From NCBI RefSeq assembly GCF_000379105.1, contig NZ_KB900609.1, forward strand, positions 5,282,438 to 5,346,437: 64,000 nt of DNA, read 5' to 3'. Source of the stretch: Methylobacterium sp. WSM2598 (GTDB taxonomy: Bacteria > Pseudomonadota > Alphaproteobacteria > Rhizobiales > Beijerinckiaceae). Position numbers and translations under genes: made by a program. The first letter of the stretch is position 1. Every line of letters starts with the position of its first letter. Below, one piece after another: positions 57,425 through 64,000 of this stretch. Below the pieces are notes generated by a model that saw only the letters and a program-made list of their open reading frames with translations, was not told the DNA's origin and searched no databases.

Positions 57425-58444
57425 ATGATCCGCTTCGAGGGCGCCGGCAAGGCCTATCCGGGCCATGCCCGGCCGGTCGTCGACCGGCTCGACCTCGCCG
57501 TCGAGGAGGGGACCACCTGCGTGCTGATCGGCCCCTCGGGCTGCGGCAAGTCGACGACCCTGCGGATGGTCAACCGCCTCGTGACCCCGAGCACGGGGCG
57601 CGTCCGGGTCGGCGGGCGCGACGTGGCCGAGCTCGACCCGATCGGGCTGCGGCGGCGCACCGGCTACGTGCTCCAGGGCGTCGGGCTGTTCCCCCATCGC
57701 AGCGTGGCGCAGAACGTCGCCACGGTGCCGGGCCTGCTCGGATGGCCCCGGCGCCGGATCGCCGAGCGGGTGGATGCCATGCTCGACCTCGTCGGGCTCG
57801 ACCCCGCCACGTTCCGCGACCGGCGGCCCGATTCCCTCTCGGGCGGCCAGCGCCAGCGGGTCGGCGTCGCCCGGGCGCTCGCCGCCGACCCGCCCGTGCT
57901 TTTGATGGACGAGCCCTTCGGGGCGGTGGACCCGCTCGTGCGCGGGCGGCTGCAGGCGGAGATCGGCGCCATCCTGCGGCGCCTCGGCAAGACCGTGCTG
58001 TTCGTCACCCACGACATCGACGAGGCCCTGCGCATGGGCGACCGCGTCGCCCTGATGCGGGAGGGCCGCCTCGTGCAGGTCGACCCGCCCGAGCGCCTGC
58101 TCGCCAGGCCCGCCGATCCCTTCGCGGAGGAGTTCGTCGGCGCCGACCGCTGGCTGCGCCGCCTCGCCCTGATCCCGGCCGCCGCCGCCCGGACGGCCGG
58201 CCCGCCGCCGCTTGCCTCGCTGCCGCCGCTTGCCTCCCTGCCGCCGCTTGCCTCGCTGCCGCCGCTTGCCTCCCTGCGGCCGCTTGCCTCCCTGCCGCCG
58301 CAGGCCTCCCTGCGGGACGCGCTCTCGGCGCTGGTCGCCGGGACGGACGAGGCGGTGGGGCTCGCGGAGGGCGGCGTGGTGACGCTCTCCTCCCTGCGCG
58401 CCGCTGCGGCCGATTCGGCCGGTGGCTTCACCTCTCCCCCCTGA
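57425..58444 (+). CDS. ABC transporter ATP-binding protein, osmoprotectant (OpuCA/ProV) type, orphan
   Basis: A 339-residue ATPase. All motifs are intact: Walker A IGPSGCGKSTTLRMVNRL, Q-loop YVLQGVGLFPHRSVAQN, signature DSLSGGQRQRVGVARALA, Walker B VLLMDEPFGAVDPL and H-loop VLFVTHDIDEAL. The sequence 'RMVNRLVTPSTGRV' and 'QGVGLFPH' is that of glycine betaine/choline importers. Instead of the usual CBS pair, the C-terminus is a 36-residue stretch of PPLASL repeats then a short regulatory remnant (LRDALSALVAGTDEAVGLAE). No permease or binding protein gene is next to it. ATG 57425. Confidence 0.88.
   Translation: MIRFEGAGKAYPGHARPVVDRLDLAVEEGTTCVLIGPSGCGKSTTLRMVNRLVTPSTGRVRVGGRDVAELDPIGLRRRTGYVLQGVGLFPHRSVAQNVATVPGLLGWPRRRIAERVDAMLDLVGLDPATFRDRRPDSLSGGQRQRVGVARALAADPPVLLMDEPFGAVDPLVRGRLQAEIGAILRRLGKTVLFVTHDIDEALRMGDRVALMREGRLVQVDPPERLLARPADPFAEEFVGADRWLRRLALIPAAAARTAGPPPLASLPPLASLPPLASLPPLASLRPLASLPPQASLRDALSALVAGTDEAVGLAEGGVVTLSSLRAAAADSAGGFTSPP
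58205..58312 (+). repeat. 18-bp in-frame tandem repeat (x6) in the ABC ATPase gene
   Basis: Six units of CCGCCGCTTGCCTCGCTG-like sequence encode PPLASL x4, RPLASL and PPQASL, placed between the ATPase and its C-terminal remnant. Units differ by few bases, indicating recent expansion; the period keeps the frame. Confidence 0.88.
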
Positions 58445-58516
58445 TGGTGTAGCGCGGCGGGCGAGACGCCCCCGGGCGGCCCGCCGCGCCGCCCCCGGAC
58501 GGCCCTGAGGACAGCC

Positions 58517-59344
58517 ATGACGACCCGCCTCGACGACACCTTCGCCCGCTGCCGCGCGGAGGGACGCGCCGCCCTCGTCACCTACGTGATGGCGGGCGAT
58601 CCGGACCCCGAGACCTCGCTCCAGGTGCTGCGCGCGCTGCCCGAGGCGGGCGCCGACATCGTGGAATTCGGCCTGCCCTTCACCGACCCGATGGCGGACG
58701 GCCCGGCGATCCAGGCGGCGGGCCTGAGGGCGCTGAAGGCGGGCCAGACCGTGTCCGGCACCCTCGCCCTCGTGCGCCGGTTCCGGGCCGAGAACCGGAC
58801 CACGCCGGTGATCCTGATGGGGTACTACAACCCCCTCTACATTTACGGCGTCGCGCGCTTCCTCGCGGACGCGGTCGCGGCGGGGGTCGACGGGCTCATC
58901 GTCGTCGACCTGCCCCCGGAGGAGGACGACGAGCTCTGCCTGCCGACCCAGGAGGCGGGGCTCGCCTTCATCCGGCTCGCCACCCCGACCACGGACGAGC
59001 GCCGCCTGCCCGCCGTCCTGGCGAACACCTCGGGCTTCGTCTACTACGTCTCGATCACCGGCATCACCGGGTCGGCGACGCCGGATTTCGGCCAGGTCGA
59101 GGCGGCGGTGGCGCGCATCCGCGCCAGGACCGCGCTCCCGGTGGTGGTCGGGTTCGGCGTCAAGACTGGGGCGCACGCTGCCGCGATCGCCCGCGGCGCG
59201 GACGGCGTCGTGGTCGGCTCGGCCCTGGTCGACGCGCTCGCGCGCTCCCTCGACCTCGACGGGCGCGCCACCTCGGGCAGCGTCGCGGCGGTCTCGGCGC
59301 TGGTGCGCGACCTCGCCGCGGGCGTGCGCGCCGCCGCCCGCTGA
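58517..59344 (+). CDS. trpA: Tryptophan synthase alpha subunit
   Basis: A 275-residue TIM-barrel enzyme that splits indole-3-glycerol phosphate to indole, passed to TrpB. Family blocks: [35 protein letters not shown] (catalytic Glu), [30 protein letters not shown] (catalytic Asp), [13 protein letters not shown] and [23 protein letters not shown] 58517 follows CTGAGGACAGCC. trpA-accD-folC is a conserved order in Rhizobiales; trpB is not in the window. Confidence 0.96.
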
Positions 59345-59454
59345 GCGGAACGGGACGAGGCCATTCCGCCGAGGGACTCGCCCGCGCATCGTGTGTCCCG
59401 CCGGAGCGGCCGTCGCTTCGGCGCATGATGCGCGGGCCCGACCGGAGACAGCCC

Positions 59455-60366
59455 ATGAAGGTCGAGACCATGAACTGGATCACGGAGGTCGTCCGGCCCC
59501 GGATCAAGACCCTGTTCAAGCGCGAGACGCCCGAGAACCTCTGGGTGAAGTGCCCTGAGACCGGGCAGATGGTCTTCCACAAGGAGGTGGAGGCCCACGA
59601 CTTCGTGATACCGGGCTCCGAGCACCACCTGCGGATGAGCGCCCAGCAGCGGCTGAAGATGATGTTCGACCAGGGCACCTGGCTCGACGTGCCGCTGCCC
59701 GAGGCGCCGGTCGATCCCCTGAAGTTCCGCGACGAGAAGCGCTACGTCGACCGGCTCAAGGACGCCCGGGCCAAGACCGGGATGGCGGACGCGTTCAAGG
59801 TCGGGTTCGGCCGCGTCGGCGGCCTGCCGATGACCCTGGCGGTGCAGGATTTCGGCTTCATGGGCGGCTCGCTCGGCATGGCGGCCGGCGAGGCCTTCGT
59901 GCGCGGGGCCGAGACGGCCCTCGACAAGCGCACGCCCTACGTGCTGTTCGCGGCCTCCGGCGGCGCCCGGATGCAGGAGGGCATCCTGTCGCTGATGCAG
60001 ATGCCGCGCACCACCGTGGCGGTGCGCCGCCTCAACCGCGCCCGGCTGCCCTACATCGTGGTGCTCACGAATCCGACGACCGGGGGCGTCACCGCTTCCT
60101 ACGCCATGCTCGGGGACGTCCACCTCGCCGAGCCCGGCGCGCTGATCGGCTTCGCCGGGCCGCGGGTCATCGAGCAGACGATCCGCGAGAAGCTGCCGGA
60201 CGGGTTCCAGCGGGCCGAGTACCTGCGCGAGCACGGGATGATCGATCAGGTCGTGCACCGGCGCGACCTGAAGGCGACGGTGGCCCGGCTCTGCGGCCTG
60301 CTGATGCAGGCGCCGGCGGCGACGCCCGCGCCGGCCCCCGCGGCCGCGCAGCCGGTCCCGGCCTGA
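59455..60366 (+). CDS. accD: Acetyl-CoA carboxylase carboxyltransferase beta subunit (zinc-less form)
   Basis: A 303-residue subunit of acetyl-CoA carboxylase that, with AccA, moves the carboxyl group from biotin to acetyl-CoA to give malonyl-CoA. Crotonase-fold blocks: GFGRVGGLPMTLAVQDFGFM, GGSLGMAAGEAFVR, FAASGGARMQEGILSLMQM, VLTNPTTGGVTASYAMLGDV and PGALIGFAGPRVIEQTI. The N-terminal zinc ribbon keeps only one Cys (VKCPETGQMVF; the second pair is VIPGS), as in other Rhizobiales. ATG 59455 has GGAGA upstream; ATG 59470 (MNWITEV) is an alternative start. Confidence 0.95.
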   Translation: MKVETMNWITEVVRPRIKTLFKRETPENLWVKCPETGQMVFHKEVEAHDFVIPGSEHHLRMSAQQRLKMMFDQGTWLDVPLPEAPVDPLKFRDEKRYVDRLKDARAKTGMADAFKVGFGRVGGLPMTLAVQDFGFMGGSLGMAAGEAFVRGAETALDKRTPYVLFAASGGARMQEGILSLMQMPRTTVAVRRLNRARLPYIVVLTNPTTGGVTASYAMLGDVHLAEPGALIGFAGPRVIEQTIREKLPDGFQRAEYLREHGMIDQVVHRRDLKATVARLCGLLMQAPAATPAPAPAAAQPVPA

Positions 60367-60458
60367 GCGACCCCGCCGCCGCGGCGCGCGCCGCACCCGC
60401 GCGGGCCGACCCGGCGCGCGGCGCGGCCCGGCCCGGGAGATCCGCCGCGCAGCCGGCC

Positions 60459-60494
60459 GATCGCGGACCCGATCGCGGACCCGATCGCGGACCC
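60459..60494 (+). repeat. 12-bp tandem repeat x3 (GATCGCGGACCC) before folC
   Basis: Three perfect units. They are the only obvious feature of the accD-folC gap (60367-60707). Each unit contains GATC and lies about 210 bp upstream of the folC ATG. Confidence 0.8.
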
Positions 60495-60707
60495 ATGCCA
60501 TCAAGTCGGGCTTGCTGGCCTTCGACAAGTCTGATCACCTCGCGCGCCCGATCCCTTCGGCCGGTGAGCGTCGTGCGGGTCCCGATCGAGCGTCCGGCCG
60601 TCGCGCGCAGCGAGGCGGGACGGCCCGGACGCGATCCGGGTCTGGACCTGACCGGCGATCGGGCCGATAGCGAGACCCGACGCCCCGCCACACGAGACGG
60701 TCGCCCG

Positions 60708-62033
60708 ATGGAGTCCTCCGACGCGCTGATGGCGCGATTCCTGGCCCTGCACCCGCGCACGATCGACCTGTCGCTCGGGCGCATCGAGCGCCTGCTCGCC
60801 GCCCTCGGCCATCCCGAGCGGCGCCTGCCGCCGGTCATCCACGTGGCCGGCACCAACGGCAAGGGCTCGACCATCGCCACCATGCGGGCGATCCTGGAGG
60901 CGGGCGGCCTCTCGGTCCACGTCTACACCTCGCCCCACCTCGTGCGCTTCCACGAGCGCATCCGCCTGGGCCAGGTCGGCGGCGGGCGCTTCGTGGCGGA
61001 GGACCGCCTCGCGGACGCCTTCGCCCGCTGCGAGGCGGCCAATGCGGGCGAGCCGATCACGGTGTTCGAGATCACCACGGCGGCGGCCCTCCTGCTCTTC
61101 GCCGAGTGCCCGGCCGACGTGCTCCTGCTGGAGGTCGGCCTGGGGGGCCGCGTCGACGCCACCAACGTGATCGACCGGCCGGCCGCCGCCGTGGTGACGC
61201 CGATCGGGCGCGACCACGCGGAATATCTCGGCGACACCGTCGAGGCGGTGGCGGGGGAGAAGGCCGGCATCTTCAAGCGCGGCTGCCCGGCCGTGATCGC
61301 GCCGCAGGATTACGCCGAGGCCGACCGGGTGCTCTGCGCCCGCGCGGAGGCGCTGCGGGCCGCGCCCGTCCTGGTCGGCAACCAGGATTTCTCGGTGCAC
61401 GAGGAGCGCGGGCGCCTCGTCTACCAGGACGAGGAGGGGCTGCTCGACCTGCCGCGCCCGCGCCTCGCCGGGCGCCACCAGATCGTCAACGCGGGCACCG
61501 CCATCGCGGCGCTGCGGGCGGCGGGATTCGGCGATCTCGGCACCGCCGCCTTCGAGGCCGGCCTCAGCCAGGTCGATTGGCCGGGGCGCCTGCAGCGGCT
61601 CGGGCGCGGGCGCCTGCCCGGCCTGATGCCGGCCGGCAGCGAGCTCTGGCTCGACGGCGGCCACAACGTCGATGGCGGGCGCATCCTGGCGGCCGCGATG
61701 GCGGACCTGCAGGAGCGCGGCGACGCGCCCCTCGTCCTCGTCACCGGGCTCCTCGGCACCAAGGACGCGGAGGGGTTCCTGAAGAACTTCGTCGGGCTCG
61801 CCCGCGCGGTCGTGGCCGTGCCGATCAGCGGGCAGCTCGCCGCGCGGCCCGCCGAGGAGGTCGCCGCCATCGCGGCCTCGGTCGGCCTGCCTGCCACAAC
61901 CGCTCCGAGCATCGAGGCGGCCCTCGTGGCCCTGCAGGACCGGGCCTGGGAGGCGCCGCCGCGCGTGCTGATCTGCGGCTCGCTCTACCTCGCGGGCGCC
62001 GTGCTGACCGCGAACGGGACGCCACCGGTCTGA
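60708..62033 (+). CDS. folC: Bifunctional folylpolyglutamate/dihydrofolate synthase
   Basis: A 441-residue Mur-ligase-fold enzyme that adds L-glutamate to dihydropteroate and folates. Motifs: PVIHVAGTNGKGSTIATMRA (P-loop), VHVYTSPHLVRFHERI, VFEITTAAALLLFAE, LLEVGLGGRVDATNVI, VTPIGRDHAEYLGDTVEAVA, EKAGIFK and LWLDGGHNVDGGRIL (Mur ligase C-terminal His). ATG 60708 is chosen by homology; the frame extends 71 codons upstream through repeats. It is third in the trpA-accD-folC block. Repeat A7 follows directly. Confidence 0.95.
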   Translation: MESSDALMARFLALHPRTIDLSLGRIERLLAALGHPERRLPPVIHVAGTNGKGSTIATMRAILEAGGLSVHVYTSPHLVRFHERIRLGQVGGGRFVAEDRLADAFARCEAANAGEPITVFEITTAAALLLFAECPADVLLLEVGLGGRVDATNVIDRPAAAVVTPIGRDHAEYLGDTVEAVAGEKAGIFKRGCPAVIAPQDYAEADRVLCARAEALRAAPVLVGNQDFSVHEERGRLVYQDEEGLLDLPRPRLAGRHQIVNAGTAIAALRAAGFGDLGTAAFEAGLSQVDWPGRLQRLGRGRLPGLMPAGSELWLDGGHNVDGGRILAAAMADLQERGDAPLVLVTGLLGTKDAEGFLKNFVGLARAVVAVPISGQLAARPAEEVAAIAASVGLPATTAPSIEAALVALQDRAWEAPPRVLICGSLYLAGAVLTANGTPPV

Positions 62034-62040
62034 TACGATG

Positions 62041-62151
62041 TCCGGTTGATGGCTTCGCCATCTCCCCTTTCGGCAATGCGGATGTCGGCGTCGCTCAGGC
62101 GCCGCGCGGGCTTGGGATCCGGGATCCGCTTCGATCAAGCGGATCCCGTAT
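62041..62151 (+). repeat. Repeat family A, copy A7
   Basis: TCCGGTTGATGGCTTCGCCA, ATGCGGATGTCGGCGTCGCTC, AGGCGCCGCGCGGGCTTGG and the stem GGGATCCGCTT-CGATC-AAGCGGATCCC. Nearly identical to A2, 46 kb away. The remaining gap to the Omp start (62152-62364) should hold its promoter, but no clear -35/-10 was found. Confidence 0.87.
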
Positions 62152-62364
62152 GAGAACGGGTCCCGCCCGCTTCCGCTCTGTCAATAGAAACCCGTTCTTC
62201 TCCGGCCGTTCACGATTTCCGCGCCGCCGCCGCCCGCGTGCTCGCCCGCGAGATTGATGCTCCGGGTTGTGGCTTTCGGGAGATCCTGTGGCGCATGCGC
62301 TACATCGGGCCCGGCCGGAATGGTCTAGCTTGTCTCCCGATCGGGGAACCTGCTGGGGACCATC

Positions 62365-63273
62365 ATGAAGAGACTTCTGAGTGCGTTTGCTGCTTTCACT
62401 GCGCTGACCGCGGCCGCTTCGGCGGCCGATCTGCCGCGCCGCGTCGCTCCTCCGGTGATTGCGCCGGTTCCGGTCTTCACCTGGACTGGCTTCTACGCCG
62501 GTTTCAACGCGGGCTACGGGTTCGACGCGAGCAGCACCAACCCTGACGTGATCGTCCTGACCCGCGACCCGCGCGTGGTCGCCGGCCCGGCCGGCTCGGC
62601 CCTCGCCATCGGCTGGACGGGCGACCGCAACACCGAGGGCTTCAGCGGCGGTGGCCAGATCGGCTACAATTACCAGTTCACGCCCGGCGCGGGCGTCGTG
62701 GTCGGCATCGAGGCGGACGCGCAGTACGTCGACTTCGGCCGCAACCGCAACGCCTTCTCGTTCGCGATCCCGAACCAGCCCGGCGCTCAGTTCAACGGCG
62801 CCAACGGCCTGCGCCTGTTCGACCCGCGCGGCCTGTCCGGGCTCGATTACTTCGGCACCGTGCGCGGCCGCCTCGGCTACGCCTTCGACCGCGTGCTGTT
62901 CTACGGGACCGGCGGCTTCGCCTATGGCGGCGGTGGCGGTACCAATTTCGGCCTGCCGAACACCGACGATTTCCAGACCGGCTGGACGGCCGGCGGCGGC
63001 ATCGAGTACGCGCTGCCCACCGACTCGTTCCTGAACTTCTTCCGGTCCTCGGCAGTGACGCTGAAGGTCGAAGGTCTCTACGTGAACCTCGACCGGAACC
63101 GCCGCAACGGCGCCTACGCGTTCGACAACGCCGGCGTGATCGTCGCCGGCCTGCCGAACTCCATCATCCTGAGCAACACCGCCGGCTTCCCGGCGGTTGG
63201 CAACCTCGCTCGCCGCAACACGGAGTTCGCGGTGGTCCGCGCCGGCCTCAACTACAAGTTCGGTACCTGGTAG
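62365..63273 (+). CDS. Outer-membrane beta-barrel protein (Omp25/Omp31-like), copy 2
   Basis: A 302-residue precursor. Signal peptide MKRLLSAFAAFTALTAAASA is cleaved before ADLPRR, followed by barrel strands (TWTGFYAGFNAGYGFD, GGQIGYNYQFTPGAG, GIEADAQYVDFG, FGTVRGRLGYAFDRV, GTGGFAYGGGG) and the terminal strand VRAGLNYKFGTW. It ends in the Trp/Phe expected for BAM recognition. It is clearly paralogous to 7487-8329 and shares blocks such as PVPVFTWTGF. Codon use is strongly biased, suggesting high expression. GGGGA before ATG 62365 is the Shine-Dalgarno, and an intrinsic terminator follows. Confidence 0.92.
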   Translation: MKRLLSAFAAFTALTAAASAADLPRRVAPPVIAPVPVFTWTGFYAGFNAGYGFDASSTNPDVIVLTRDPRVVAGPAGSALAIGWTGDRNTEGFSGGGQIGYNYQFTPGAGVVVGIEADAQYVDFGRNRNAFSFAIPNQPGAQFNGANGLRLFDPRGLSGLDYFGTVRGRLGYAFDRVLFYGTGGFAYGGGGGTNFGLPNTDDFQTGWTAGGGIEYALPTDSFLNFFRSSAVTLKVEGLYVNLDRNRRNGAYAFDNAGVIVAGLPNSIILSNTAGFPAVGNLARRNTEFAVVRAGLNYKFGTW

Positions 63274-63300
63274 GATCGGGCGACAGCCCGGTTGCGGGGA

Positions 63301-63325
63301 AGCCCGGCCTCTCGGCCGGGCTTTT
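63301..63325 (+). terminator. Intrinsic terminator of the Omp gene
   Basis: A 9-bp stem AGCCCGGCC / GGCCGGGCT with a TCTC loop, followed by TTT. It lies 28 bp after the stop. Confidence 0.85.
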
Positions 63326-63340
63326 CCGTTGAGGGGGCAT

Positions 63341-63370
63341 GAAAAAGAAGCCCGGCCTCTCGGCCGGGCT
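63341..63370 (-). terminator. Intrinsic terminator of trxA (duplicate stem)
   Basis: The same 9-bp stem and TCTC loop recurs at 63349-63370; on the minus strand it is followed by TCTTTTTC. It is thus oriented for trxA. The two hairpins form a back-to-back pair between convergent genes. Confidence 0.85.
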
Positions 63371-63396
63371 CGCTGCGGATCGCGCGGGCGCCGCGA

Positions 63397-63720
63397 TCAG
63401 GCGCTGGCGGACTGGATCCAGCGCGACAGGTCGCCCTTCGGCGCCGCCCCGACCTTCTGGCTGGCGAGCTTGCCGTCCTTGAAGATCATCAGGGTCGGGA
63501 TCGAGCGGATGCCGTATTCCGAGGCGATGCCGGGATTCTCGTCCACGTTCACCTTGGCGATCTTCACCCGGCCCTGCATCTCGCTCGAGATCTCCTCGAG
63601 CGCCGGCCCGATCGCCCGGCAGGGACCGCACCACTCGGCCCAGAAATCGACGACGACGGGCTCGGACGCTTCGAGGACATCCTGCCTGAAGCTCGCGTCG
63701 GTCACCTTCACGGTTGCCAT
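63397..63720 (-). CDS. trxA: Thioredoxin
   Basis: A 107-residue thioredoxin 1, the general cytoplasmic disulfide reductant. The active site is DFWAEWCGPCRAIGP, with the conserved cis-Pro at RSIPTLMIFKDG and the buried Asp at VVVDFWAE. Length is normal. ATG 63720. In many Rhizobiales trxA stands between addA and folC; here it is 16.7 kb from addA and on the opposite strand to folC, with an Omp gene between them. It converges on the Omp gene with a twin terminator between. Confidence 0.96.
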   Translation of the reverse strand: MATVKVTDASFRQDVLEASEPVVVDFWAEWCGPCRAIGPALEEISSEMQGRVKIAKVNVDENPGIASEYGIRSIPTLMIFKDGKLASQKVGAAPKGDLSRWIQSASA

Positions 63721-64000
63721 CGCAAAACCCTTGTTTGTCCGGGACGCGGCAGACCCGGCCTCATCCCGCGTCCGCGCAACGTAGGAAGCCGGGAGGGCCC
63801 GATCAAGCGCGCACGGCCACGCTTGCCCGGGATCCCCGTGCGCCGTCGCACATCCGGGCGCCGGCCGCCCCTGCCGTGACGAAAGTCCATCAAATGAGGC
63901 AAGCTTAGGTTGATTTCCGCAGGAGGATCGTCAAAATTCACCGCGGGGCCAACGTCTCTGCGGACCGCTCATCCCCCCTTCGCGGCCCGATGAGATCCGT
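63721..64000. other. Upstream region of trxA to window end
   Basis: 280 bp with no supported gene. AT-richer stretches (CATCAAATGAGGCAAGCTTA near 63891; CGTCAAAATTC near 63931) may include the trxA promoter. A short open frame at 63708-63941 has no protein-like composition. The rest of the neighbouring gene, if any, lies outside the window. Confidence 0.5.

Noticed and set aside
63708..63941. Minus-strand frame upstream of trxA
   Set aside because: Overlaps the trxA start region, composition is random-like, and no start signal was seen.
1..64000. tRNA, rRNA or complete insertion sequence
   Set aside because: No cloverleaf-like or rRNA-like stretch and no transposase-like frame was recognised by eye; a tRNAscan/ISfinder search would be decisive.

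Overview
The window comes from a very GC-rich alphaproteobacterium of the Rhizobiales, most likely a Methylobacterium-type genome. This rests on the GC-saturated third codon positions, the syntenic blocks (ahcY-divL; tsaE/amgK-murU-addB-addA; trpA-accD-folC), the two 'ADLPRR' outer-membrane beta-barrel proteins, an AccD that has lost its zinc-ribbon cysteines, and short palindromic interspersed repeats ending in TGCTCTAG of a type common in Rhizobiales. The assignment is inferred from gene content, not from a database search.

Layout. 1-4.8 kb: arsenic resistance, with an ArsR tail, arsC, acr3, a second arsR broken by an 8-bp tandem duplication, a FAD enzyme and an MFS exporter. 4.8-9.7 kb: a Gly-rich protein, a DHH phosphoesterase, a Nudix hydrolase, an outer-membrane barrel and an AraC regulator. 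9.9-19.4 kb: kup, then a compact candidate uptake system made of a TonB-dependent receptor, a Tat-type exported 2H phosphoesterase, a LacI-family regulator and a dedicated exbB-exbD-tonB operon. GAACGTTC-centred palindromes are shared by both transcription units. 19.6-26.4 kb: a LysR pair, an SLC13/RCK permease and a divergent Mfd-like helicase. 26.6-31.5 kb: a DivL-type kinase (Tyr in place of the phospho-acceptor His), ahcY and a Cys-rich small protein. 31.9-36.7 kb: an orphan peptide/opine-type binding protein and an overlapping murQ-SIS-nagA amino-sugar operon.

37-47 kb: a TsaE-AmgK fusion, murU, addB, an inserted cytochrome b561 and addA. 47-51.7 kb: small proteins, a decayed AraC gene, priA and a DUF2293 protein. 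52-57 kb: a copper-radical (galactose-oxidase-like) oxidase with its Sco-type partner, then an isochorismatase/LysR divergent pair. 57-64 kb: a small secreted protein, an orphan osmoprotectant-type ABC ATPase, trpA, accD, folC, a second outer-membrane barrel and trxA.

Functional themes. (i) Arsenate reduction and efflux. (ii) A self-contained TonB/LacI system whose ligand is unknown but may be a phosphodiester. (iii) Both known routes of MurNAc recycling, MurQ/NagA and AmgK/MurU, lie within 6 kb. (iv) DNA maintenance (AddAB, PriA, Mfd-like). (v) A copper-oxidase maturation pair. Gene ends are peppered with at least seven copies of one hairpin repeat family (A) and several copies of others (B, C/D). 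No rRNA, tRNA, CRISPR array or complete insertion sequence was seen.
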